From Pseudomonadota bacterium (GTDB lineage Bacteria > Myxococcota_A > Polyangia > Polyangiales > Polyangiaceae), in contig JAEYOT010000298.1 in NCBI GenBank assembly GCA_023411445.1, forward strand, positions 1 through 5,018: 5,018 bases of DNA. The letters run 5' to 3'. Both the position numbers and the translations under genes were made by a program. The notes beneath the pieces were generated by a model, which worked only from the letters and a program-made list of their open reading frames with translations, was not told the origin of the DNA and made no database searches. Each line of letters begins with the position of its first letter. Positions within the stretch are counted from its first letter, which is position 1. This document shows positions 1 to 5,018 of this stretch, piece after piece.

Positions 1-597
1 GCGGATCACGGTGAAGCCGCGTTTGAGCTGCGAGTCCACCACGTGCCGGCCGAGCTCGTCCGGGTTGACGGTGGCGGCCGCCGCCGCCACGCCGACGAGC
101 CCGGAGTCCACCGAGGTGAGCTGAAACGCCGCAGCGTCCACCGCCTTCGGGCGGAAGTACACGTACAGCGCGCCGTCGCTGAGTTGGAAGTCCGGCGCGT
201 ACTCGACGAGCCCGCGCGAGGTGAAGCCCATCTTGCCGGTCACGTTGGTCCAGGCGTACCCCTTGCCGGTGTACTGCAGCACGAAAGACTTGCGCGTTTC
301 GTCGTCGATGACCTGAGACTGGCAGCTGTCCGCGAAGAAGCGGCCCAGCACCGGCTCGGAGTCGCTGAGCTTGAGCGGCGTGCCCGTCTTCAGCATCTCC
401 TCACAGAAGCGGTCCAGGCCGAATTTCAGGATGTCGAAGCGCAGCGACTTGTTCTCGGGGTCGTTCACCACGCCAGCGCCCAAGACGCGGAGCGAGCTGT
501 CGCCGATGCTTTCGCGCGAGCCGCAAGCGCCCAGCGCGAGCGCAAGGCCGAGCAAGAGGCCGAGCCTGAGCGGCGATCGTGAGCCGGGACCTGACAT
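1..597 (-). CDS. Putative outer-membrane lipoprotein of unknown function, N-terminal part (3' end beyond window)
   Basis: The minus strand is open from an ATG at 597-595 to the window edge: 199 codons without a stop, so the C-terminus is missing. Residues 1-24 are a lipoprotein signal peptide with a basic start (R7, R11), a Leu/Ala/Gly hydrophobic core and the lipobox LGAC, with C25 as the lipidated cysteine. The +2 residue is Gly rather than Asp, which fits export to the outer membrane under the E. coli rule. The mature part has two more cysteines (C65, C92), a Tyr/Trp/Phe-rich stretch at about 105-150 that could be beta structure, and an Ala run at 170-175. I recognise no domain and assign no function. 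No Shine-Dalgarno sequence precedes the ATG, but the signal peptide fixes the start well. It is transcribed away from gpsA across a 59-bp gap. The reading frame is sound; the role is unknown. Confidence 0.82.
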   Translation of the reverse strand, partial: MSGPGSRSPLRLGLLLGLALALGACGSRESIGDSSLRVLGAGVVNDPENKSLRFDILKFGLDRFCEEMLKTGTPLKLSDSEPVLGRFFADSCQSQVIDDETRKSFVLQYTGKGYAWTNVTGKMGFTSRGLVEYAPDFQLSDGALYVYFRPKAVDAAAFQLTSVDSGLVGVAAAAATVNPDELGRHVVDSQLKRGFTVIR

Positions 598-656
598 GGC
601 CGGGCAGCATAGCTTGACAGCGCTTCCGCTCCGGCGAAAAAGTGTCGACGAGCGCG
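598..656. promoter_or_regulatory. Divergent promoter spacer between the lipoprotein gene and gpsA
   Basis: These 59 bp must hold the start signals of both divergent genes unless they are read from inside the neighbours. On the plus strand, TTGACA at 614-619 is a perfect -35 hexamer; at normal spacing the -10 would fall in the A-rich run at 636-642, which is a poor TATAAT match. A start near 649 would leave only a few bases before the gpsA ATG at 657. On the minus strand, TATGCT at 611-606 matches TATAAT at 4 of 6 positions but has no good -35. The perfect hexamer is seen directly; promoter activity is inferred. Confidence 0.35.
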
Positions 657-1655
657 ATGGATAACGTCACCGTTCTTGGCGCTGGCGCTTGGGGCACGGC
701 CCTGGCCCGGGTTCTGGCGGAGCGCTCGCCGGTGCGCCTCTGGACCTGGCAGGCCGAGCACGCGCTCGAGCTCTCGCGCGAGCGGGACAACCGCCACTTC
801 CTCCCTGGCTATCCGCTGTCGGACGCCATCACGCCAACCTCGGACATCGAGCAGGCCGTGGACGGCGCTGCGCTCGTGGTCGTGGCAGTGCCGAGCGACG
901 CCGCGCGCGCCACGCTGACGGCTGCTGCCGCGCGCTTGTCGTCATCAGCCACCTTGGTGTTCGTGGCCAAGGGCATCGAGCCCTCCAGCCTGATGCTGCT
1001 GTCGGAGGTGACGGCGGACGTGCTCGGGCACGGCGCCGAGCGTCGCGCCGTGTTCCTCTCGGGGCCGAGCTTCGCGCTGGAGGTGGCGCGTGGCTTGCCG
1101 ACCAACCTGGTCGCCGCCGGCTACGAGCCTGAGCGATCTTTGCTCGTGCAGCAGCGCTTCGCTAGCGACCGCCTGCGCGTGTACACCAGCGATGACCCAG
1201 CGGGCGTGCAGGTGGGCGGCGCGCTCAAGAACGTGATCGCGATCGCGGCGGGTGCGTCCGATGGTCTGGGCTTCGGCCACAACACGCGCGCGGCCCTCAT
1301 CACGCGCGGCTTGGCAGAGATGGCGCGCTTGGCCGTGGCCAAGGGCGGGAGCGTGCTCACGCTCTCCGGCCTAGCGGGGCTGGGCGACCTGGTGCTCACC
1401 TGTTCGGCCGAGCTGTCGCGCAACCGCACCGTCGGATTCGAGCTCGGGCGCGGTCGCAAGCTGAGCGAGGTGCTGGCCGGACTGGGTCACGTCGCCGAGG
1501 GCGTTACCACCGCGCACAGCGCCCACCACTTGGCGTTGCGCTTGGGCGTGGATCTGCCGATCACCAGTGAGGTTTATCAAGTGCTGTACGGGGATAAGCC
1601 CGTGGCCGCGGCCGTGCGCGATCTGCTGTCGCGGCCGCTGAAGAAGGAGTGGTAG
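657..1655 (+). CDS. gpsA: Glycerol-3-phosphate dehydrogenase [NAD(P)+]
   Basis: This cytoplasmic enzyme reduces dihydroxyacetone phosphate to sn-glycerol 3-phosphate with NAD(P)H, the first step of phospholipid backbone synthesis. The 332 residues match the usual family length and all hallmark motifs are present: the Rossmann loop GAGAWG (8-13), VAKGIE with K105, SGPSFALEVA (135-144), GGALKN with the likely catalytic lysine K191, GLAGLGDLVLTC (238-249) followed by SRNR (254-257), and AEGVTTA (280-286). The C-terminus keeps the family pattern LPITSEVYQVLYG. I chose ATG 657 because the Rossmann strand begins at residue 3. An in-frame GTG at 642 would add five residues with no better ribosome site. 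The last codons contain the ribosome-binding site of the next gene, so the two are probably co-transcribed. No damaged motif is visible. Confidence 0.97.
   Translation: MDNVTVLGAGAWGTALARVLAERSPVRLWTWQAEHALELSRERDNRHFLPGYPLSDAITPTSDIEQAVDGAALVVVAVPSDAARATLTAAAARLSSSATLVFVAKGIEPSSLMLLSEVTADVLGHGAERRAVFLSGPSFALEVARGLPTNLVAAGYEPERSLLVQQRFASDRLRVYTSDDPAGVQVGGALKNVIAIAAGASDGLGFGHNTRAALITRGLAEMARLAVAKGGSVLTLSGLAGLGDLVLTCSAELSRNRTVGFELGRGRKLSEVLAGLGHVAEGVTTAHSAHHLALRLGVDLPITSEVYQVLYGDKPVAAAVRDLLSRPLKKEW
1641..1649 (+). promoter_or_regulatory. Ribosome-binding site inside the gpsA 3' end
   Basis: AAGAAGGAG lies in the final gpsA codons (Lys-Lys-Glu) and ends 8 nt before the ATG at 1658. It is the best Shine-Dalgarno match in the window. 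It selects ATG 1658 over the in-frame GTG at 1649, which overlaps the purine run, and implies coupling of the downstream gene to gpsA translation. Confidence 0.8.
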
Positions 1656-1657
1656 CG

Positions 1658-2710
1658 ATGAGCGGGTTTCGCTTCGGTTTGGCTTCGGGTGTGCTCGCGA
1701 CCTGGCTCTTCGGCTCCGCCAGCGCGGCCGCCCAGGTGCAGACCTTCCCCGGCGCCGTGGACGCGCAGGGCGGCGTCGGGGCGCAAGGGGGCGTGCCGCC
1801 TGGCTTCGGGCAGCCAGCGTTCGGTCAGCCCGTCTTTCAGCCGCAGCCGGTTCGTCAACGCACGCAGCTCGAGCTGGGCGCGCTGTACGGCACGTCGGTC
1901 GCGTACGGCGTCGGCATGGGCGTCTGGATCTCCACCGAGGCCGGCTTCGACGATCCGGCCATCTTCCTGATCCCGCCGGCCGTGCTCGGCGTCGCCGGTC
2001 CGGTGGGCGTTTACTTCTTCGATCGCCGTCGGCTCAAGCGCGGCCTGCCCGCAGCGGTCGCGACCGGCGCGTTGATCGGCGCTGGCGAAGGCTTGGGCGT
2101 GTGGAGCTATCAGTTCGTGAGCGCCACCAAGGACAAGGCGTGGGGCTTTCGTGGCCTGGCGCGCGCCGAGGCGATCGGCTCCACGCTGGGCGCGGCCGGC
2201 GGCCTGGCGCTCGGCTACCTGCAGTCGCCGTCGCCGAAGAGCAGCTTGCTGATGTCGAGCTCGGTGCTCTGGGGCTCCGCCGTGGGCGCCATGTTCGGCT
2301 ACGGAGCCACGGCGGCCGGCCAGGGTTACGGTCACTCCAACGACGGCGCTGCGCTCGGCGGGCTGATCGGCTTCAATGTCGGCTTGGCCGCCTCCGCGGG
2401 CTTGTCCACGGTGTACATCCCGAGCTACCGCTCGCTCGTAGGCATGTGGCTCGGCTCGGGTATCGGCTTCGCCGCGTCGCTGCCCATCTACCTGCTCTAC
2501 GCGCGGGACGACGGCCCGCCTGCCAAGCGCGGCCTCATCTTCAGCGGCGTCACGACGACGCTCGGCATCGCGGCCGGTGCCGCGCTCACGTTCGGCTCGG
2601 AGGATTCAGCGAGCAGCGACGCTGCGCCGCGCTTCGCGCGGATCTACGGCTTTGCGCCGTTCGCGGTGGAGCGGGGCGCCGGCGTGGCCATGACGGGCGA
2701 GCTCGAGTAG
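1658..2710 (+). CDS. Exported glycine-zipper membrane protein of unknown function
   Basis: The protein has 350 residues. Residues 1-25 look like a Sec signal peptide ending in ASAAA, with cleavage likely before Q26. Residues 26-69 form a Gly/Gln/Pro-rich linker with AQGGV twice and FGQP twice. From about 70 to 313 there are some eight weakly hydrophobic Gly/Ala-rich segments (about 71-93, 101-120, 131-149, 172-188, 200-223, 231-253, 258-281 and 292-313) separated by short polar loops such as FDRRRLKRG. Five segments carry GxxxGxxxG zippers starting at G137, G174, G206, G234 and G262, which suggests tightly packed helices in a membrane. The tail (314-350) is polar. I cannot name the family; I have an impression of similar proteins in Polyangiales genomes but cannot verify it. 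It starts 2 bp after the gpsA stop with a strong ribosome site, so it is probably in the same operon. A beta-barrel is less likely but not excluded. Confidence 0.85.
   Translation: MSGFRFGLASGVLATWLFGSASAAAQVQTFPGAVDAQGGVGAQGGVPPGFGQPAFGQPVFQPQPVRQRTQLELGALYGTSVAYGVGMGVWISTEAGFDDPAIFLIPPAVLGVAGPVGVYFFDRRRLKRGLPAAVATGALIGAGEGLGVWSYQFVSATKDKAWGFRGLARAEAIGSTLGAAGGLALGYLQSPSPKSSLLMSSSVLWGSAVGAMFGYGATAAGQGYGHSNDGAALGGLIGFNVGLAASAGLSTVYIPSYRSLVGMWLGSGIGFAASLPIYLLYARDDGPPAKRGLIFSGVTTTLGIAAGAALTFGSEDSASSDAAPRFARIYGFAPFAVERGAGVAMTGELE
1763..1852 (+). repeat. Low-complexity coding repeat in the Gly/Gln/Pro linker
   Basis: Residues 36-46 read AQGGV-G-AQGGV and residues 50-65 contain FGQPAFGQPVF followed by QPQP. 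These short tandem units lie just after the signal peptide and before the membrane segments, as expected for a flexible spacer. They are imperfect at DNA level and are part of the protein rather than a separate element. Confidence 0.6.
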
Positions 2711-2711
2711 C

Positions 2712-2750
2712 GCTCGGCACCCAAGCTGCGGGAGGGTGAGGGGTCCGAGC
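2712..2750 (+). other. Imperfect inverted repeat in the spacer before the small secreted gene
   Basis: GCTCGG (2712-2717) pairs with CCGAGC (2745-2750) and ACCC (2719-2722) pairs with GGGT (2741-2744). This makes a 10-bp stem with one bulged C (2718) and an 18-nt purine-rich loop. It fills most of the 53-nt gap and ends 4 nt before the GAGGT ribosome site at 2755-2759. No T-run follows, so it is not a standard intrinsic terminator. A role in translation or in differential mRNA stability inside the operon is possible, but only the pairing is observed. Confidence 0.45.
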
Positions 2751-2763
2751 CAGTGAGGTAACC

Positions 2764-3003
2764 ATGCGCCCTTTCGCCCTCGTGGCCGCGTCCGCCGTGC
2801 TCGTCGTAAGCTCCTTCGCTTGGGGTCAGCCCCGCGCCGAGGCGGAGCTCAAGTACGTCTTCGATGACGACGCTTTGCTCGGCGAGACGTTGGGCACGAC
2901 GCCGCCCACCATTCGAGGCAGCAAGCGCGCGCGGCGCGTGCTGCTGATCCGGCCGCGCGCCTCGTTCGTGGCCGAGACGCTGAAGAGCGTCGAAGCGCTG
3001 TAG
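2764..3003 (+). CDS. Small secreted protein, tentatively CglF-like (gliding motility)
   Basis: The protein has 79 residues. Residues 1-21 form a Sec signal peptide (basic R2, a Val/Ala/Leu core, cleavage probably AWG|Q), leaving a mature protein of about 58 residues. The mature part has an acidic cluster (FDDDALLGE, 33-41), a Pro/Thr turn (TTPP, 45-48), a strongly basic stretch (51-65, including KRARR) and the ending FVAETLKSVEAL. The acidic cluster plus the LKSVE ending resembles, from memory, small myxobacterial proteins annotated as adventurous gliding motility protein CglF. I could not confirm this, so I give no symbol. GAGGT at 2755-2759 lies 4 nt before the ATG, a slightly short but usable spacing. 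It follows the glycine-zipper gene on the same strand after 53 nt and probably belongs to the gpsA operon. The signal peptide and composition make it likely real; the function is weakly supported. Confidence 0.72.
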   Translation: MRPFALVAASAVLVVSSFAWGQPRAEAELKYVFDDDALLGETLGTTPPTIRGSKRARRVLLIRPRASFVAETLKSVEAL

Positions 3004-3022
3004 CGCCCTGGCGCGACCGGTG

Positions 3023-3042
3023 GGCCGAGCGGCTCGCTGGCC
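3023..3042 (+). terminator. Possible weak terminator hairpin after the small secreted gene
   Basis: GGCC (3023-3026) pairs with GGCC (3039-3042) and AGCG (3028-3031) with CGCT (3035-3038), giving an 8-bp GC-rich stem with one bulged G and a 3-nt loop. Only ATTTCC follows, so the T-run is poor. The site, 20 nt after the stop at 3003 and before the regulator gene, is where a terminator would be expected. In GC-rich DNA such hairpins also arise by chance. Confidence 0.3.
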
Positions 3043-3097
3043 ATTTCCTGTGTGAATCCGCCGCGGGCTTCGAAATCGGCCGTTGCCGTGCTGCTTC

Positions 3098-3112
3098 TGG
3101 TACGCTTTTCGC
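3098..3112 (+). promoter_or_regulatory. Promoter-like element just upstream of the activator gene
   Basis: TGGTACGCT (3098-3106) reads as an extended -10 (TGnTAnnnT) and would start transcription near 3113, only a few bases before the ATG at 3117. The same bases also fit a sigma-54 site: GG at 3099-3100 and GC at 3111-3112 with the correct 12-bp offset. That reading would put the transcript start near 3124, inside the gene. The extended -10 is therefore preferred, and it would fit the missing Shine-Dalgarno sequence (near-leaderless mRNA). The rest of the 113-bp gap at 3004-3116 shows no gene. Confidence 0.25.
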
Positions 3113-3116
3113 CTGG

Positions 3117-4970
3117 ATGGCTACGGTTCGTTACTTCCCGAACGATGGTCCGCCCATTTCGACGGCGCTGCACAAGCCCGTGACCACGCTCGGGCGCGCC
3201 CTCGGCAACGACATTCACCTGCCAGACGCCAGCGTGGCGCATCACCACGCTCAGATCGTCTTCAACGGTCGCGACTTCCAGCTGGAGGAGCTCGATCGCG
3301 AAGGCGAGATCCTGATCAACGGCAAGAAGAAGCGCCGCGCGCGCCTGGCCAACGGCGATCGGATCACGCTCGGCCGCTCGCAGCTCGCTTTTAGCCTCTT
3401 CACGGAGGTCTCCGAGCAGCCGCGAGAGCCTAGCCGCAAGAGCGACAAGGGCGACATCGAGGGCATCCGTCGCCTGCAGGCCTTCAGCGAGCGCTTGATG
3501 ACCAGCCGCTCGGTGGACGAGCTGCTCGAAGCGCTGCTCGACGCGATCATCGAGCTGACCGGCGCGGGCCGCGGCGTCGTGCTGTTGGTGGATCCGGGCG
3601 ACTCGAAGGACAGCGTGCCGCGCGTGCGCGCCTCGCGAAACCTGCAGCGGGAAGCGATTGAGGACGCATCCGGCGCCATCAGCGACAGCATGGTGCGGCA
3701 AGTGATCGAGTCACGCCGGCCGGTCATCGTCAGCGATGCGCTGACCGACACCACCTTCGGCAAGAGCGAGAGCGTGATCGCGCTCAAGCTGTCCAGCGTG
3801 ATGTGCGTGCCGCTGCTCAGCCAGGGCGAGGCCATCGGCGCGCTCTACGTCGCCAACGACGAGGTCAAGCACCTGTTCGAGCGGCCGCAGCTGGATCTGC
3901 TGCAAATCTTCGGCGCGCAGGCCTCGCTCATCCTGCAAAACGCCATGTTGCTGTCGGCGCTCCGAGCCGATAAGGAGAAGCTGAGCGCTGAGCTGTCGGA
4001 CAAGCGCTTCGGCGAGATCATCGGCAGCTGTCCTTCGATGCTGGAGGTCTTCCGCAAGCTGCAGAAGGTGGCGGGTACGGACATCAACGTGCTGATCACG
4101 GGCGAGACAGGCACCGGCAAGGAGCTGATCGCGCGTGAGATTCACCGCCGCAGCAACCGCGAGAAGGGGCCGTTCGTCACCGTCAACTGCGGGGCGATCC
4201 CAGAGAACCTGATCGAGAGCGAGATGTTCGGGCACGTGAAGGGCGCCTTCACGGGGGCGATCGCGAGCCGTTCGGGCAAGTTCCAGCAGGCCGACGGGGG
4301 CACGCTGTTCCTGGACGAAATCGGCGAGCTGCCGCCAGCCATGCAGGTCAAGCTCTTGCGCGCGCTGCAGGAGCGCGTGGTGTTCCGCGTCGGCGACAAC
4401 CGCCCGGAGAAGTGCGACATCCGCATCGTCGCCGCCACGAACCGCAACCTGGAAGAGATGATCAAGACCGGCGAGTTCCGGGAAGATCTCTATTACCGCC
4501 TGAACGTGGTGAACCTGTGGCTCCCGCCGCTGCGCGATCGCGGGGACGACGTGTTCATCATCGCCAAGGCGCTGCTCAGCAAGCACGCGGACGAGCTGAA
4601 CAGCCCGGTGCGCGGCTTCTCGCCGCAGGCGCTGGCCGCGATCAAGAAGTACACCTGGCCCGGCAACATCCGGCAGCTGGAGAACCGCATCAAGAAGGCG
4701 CTGGTGCTGTGCGATCGCACGCTGCTCGGCCCGGAGGATCTGGATCTCGGCCCGGAGGCGGAGCAGCCGATCGTGCCGCTGGAGAAGGCCAAGGAGGACT
4801 TCCAGCGCCGCTACGTGCTCGAGGTGCTGGAGCGCAACAACGGTAACCGCACGCAGACGGCACGTGACCTGGGCGTGGACCCGCGCACCATCTTCCGCTA
4901 CCTGGAAAAGGAGCAGAACCCGATGCCGAGCGGCGCGACCCAGAGCGCGGTGATAGATCCGGAGCAGTGA
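3117..4970 (+). CDS. Sigma-54-dependent transcriptional activator, FHA-GAF-AAA+-Fis HTH
   Basis: This 617-residue enhancer-binding protein should use ATP hydrolysis to open sigma-54 promoters. FHA domain, about 3-95: G26-R27, N31, H44 and N68-G69 are kept, but the expected phosphothreonine-contacting Ser is A41. GAF domain, about 125-276: a likely ligand or signal sensor, followed by a short charged helical linker (280-296). AAA+ domain, about 300-525: Walker A GETGTGKE (329-336), the sigma-54 contact loop GAFTGA (376-381), Walker B GGTLFLDE (394-401), sensor I region VAATNR (438-443), arginine fingers R455 and R461, and [10 protein letters not shown] (514-523). Fis-type HTH, about 574-598: [18 protein letters not shown] onward. 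There is no receiver domain, so control is probably through Ser/Thr kinase signalling (FHA) and the GAF ligand rather than a histidine kinase. ATG 3117 is the only sensible start because the first FHA strand follows at once, although no Shine-Dalgarno is visible. Its target genes are unknown. Confidence 0.96.
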   Translation: MATVRYFPNDGPPISTALHKPVTTLGRALGNDIHLPDASVAHHHAQIVFNGRDFQLEELDREGEILINGKKKRRARLANGDRITLGRSQLAFSLFTEVSEQPREPSRKSDKGDIEGIRRLQAFSERLMTSRSVDELLEALLDAIIELTGAGRGVVLLVDPGDSKDSVPRVRASRNLQREAIEDASGAISDSMVRQVIESRRPVIVSDALTDTTFGKSESVIALKLSSVMCVPLLSQGEAIGALYVANDEVKHLFERPQLDLLQIFGAQASLILQNAMLLSALRADKEKLSAELSDKRFGEIIGSCPSMLEVFRKLQKVAGTDINVLITGETGTGKELIAREIHRRSNREKGPFVTVNCGAIPENLIESEMFGHVKGAFTGAIASRSGKFQQADGGTLFLDEIGELPPAMQVKLLRALQERVVFRVGDNRPEKCDIRIVAATNRNLEEMIKTGEFREDLYYRLNVVNLWLPPLRDRGDDVFIIAKALLSKHADELNSPVRGFSPQALAAIKKYTWPGNIRQLENRIKKALVLCDRTLLGPEDLDLGPEAEQPIVPLEKAKEDFQRRYVLEVLERNNGNRTQTARDLGVDPRTIFRYLEKEQNPMPSGATQSAVIDPEQ

Positions 4971-5018
4971 CGCTCGCGCTCCCCGCCTCGCCGGTCTTGC
5001 TGGAGCTCCCGCCAGCGG
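4967..5018 (+). CDS. Possible start of a downstream gene overlapping the activator stop (partial)
   Basis: A GTG at 4967 overlaps the activator stop TGA (4968-4970) as GTGA, a common arrangement for translationally coupled genes. The frame stays open for 17 codons to the window edge, starting [17 protein letters not shown], with nearly all third positions G or C. GGAG at 4961-4964 lies only 2 nt before the GTG, closer than normal. The segment is too short to identify a family, and another frame here also has high third-position G/C, so this is a candidate only. Confidence 0.33.
   Translation, partial: MTLALPASPVLLELPPA

Noticed and set aside
71..90. Perfect 8-bp inverted repeat (GTGGCGGC / GCCGCCAC)
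   Set aside because: It lies in the lipoprotein coding sequence and arises from the Ala-run codons (GCC/GCG repeats), so it needs no other explanation.
43..582. Plus-strand open frame (179 codons) opposite the lipoprotein gene
   Set aside because: The predicted protein is Arg/Ala/Glu-rich and motif-free, while the minus strand encodes a signal peptide with a proper lipobox.
642..656. GTG at 642 as the gpsA start
   Set aside because: It adds five residues before the Rossmann strand that the family does not need, has no better ribosome site, and lies upstream of the transcript start expected from the TTGACA at 614-619.
1577..2335. Long minus-strand open frame (252 codons) opposite the glycine-zipper gene
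   Set aside because: Its product is Arg/Ala/His-rich with no recognisable motif, and it opposes a plus-strand gene with a signal peptide and good ribosome site. Long antisense frames are common in GC-rich DNA.
3098..3112. Sigma-54 promoter (GG and GC at correct spacing) driving the activator gene
   Set aside because: The expected transcript start is near 3124, after the ATG at 3117. The next in-frame start (GTG 3180) would remove the first FHA strand. The hexamers also carry two mismatches, so chance is more likely.
2826..3701. Minus-strand open frame (291 codons) covering the small gene, the gap and the start of the activator
   Set aside because: It runs opposite a clear FHA-GAF coding region and its composition is that of an antisense shadow, with no domain.
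3711..4586. Minus-strand open frame (291 codons) opposite the AAA+ domain
   Set aside because: The plus strand here encodes an intact, motif-complete AAA+ domain; the antisense product has no recognisable feature.
4999..5016. Hairpin GCTGG/CCAGC near the right edge as a terminator for the activator
   Set aside because: The stem is only 5 bp, no T-run is visible before the edge, and it may lie inside a coding region that starts at 4967.

Overview
The window is GC-rich (roughly two thirds G+C by eye), strongly G/C at third codon positions and densely coding. The protein families point to a myxobacterium, probably of the Sorangium/Polyangium type. The main clue is a sigma-54 activator that carries an N-terminal FHA domain and a GAF domain instead of a receiver domain; supporting clues are a lineage-style lipoprotein and small secreted proteins. 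The species cannot be named from the sequence alone.

Layout, left to right. Positions 1-597, minus strand: the first 199 codons of an unrecognised lipoprotein that runs off the left edge. Positions 598-656: a 59-bp divergent spacer with a perfect TTGACA. Positions 657-1655, plus strand: gpsA, glycerol-3-phosphate dehydrogenase. Positions 1658-2710, plus strand: a 350-residue secreted or membrane protein built from repeated glycine zippers, separated from gpsA by 2 bp. Positions 2711-2763: a short spacer with a 10-bp imperfect inverted repeat. Positions 2764-3003, plus strand: a 79-residue secreted protein, tentatively CglF-like. Positions 3004-3116: a non-coding gap with a weak hairpin and a promoter-like element. 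Positions 3117-4970, plus strand: the FHA-GAF-AAA+-Fis activator. A possible further gene starts at 4967 in a GTGA overlap and runs off the right edge.

How the genes may work together. gpsA supplies sn-glycerol 3-phosphate for phospholipid synthesis. The two following genes encode exported products and probably share its transcript, so this looks like a small envelope-related operon. The activator lies downstream as a separate regulatory gene, and nothing in the sequence shows that it controls its neighbours. I see no mobile element, CRISPR array, RNA gene or clear foreign DNA. The region is mostly ordinary chromosomal sequence; its interesting parts are the poorly known exported proteins and an atypical FHA phosphopeptide-binding motif.
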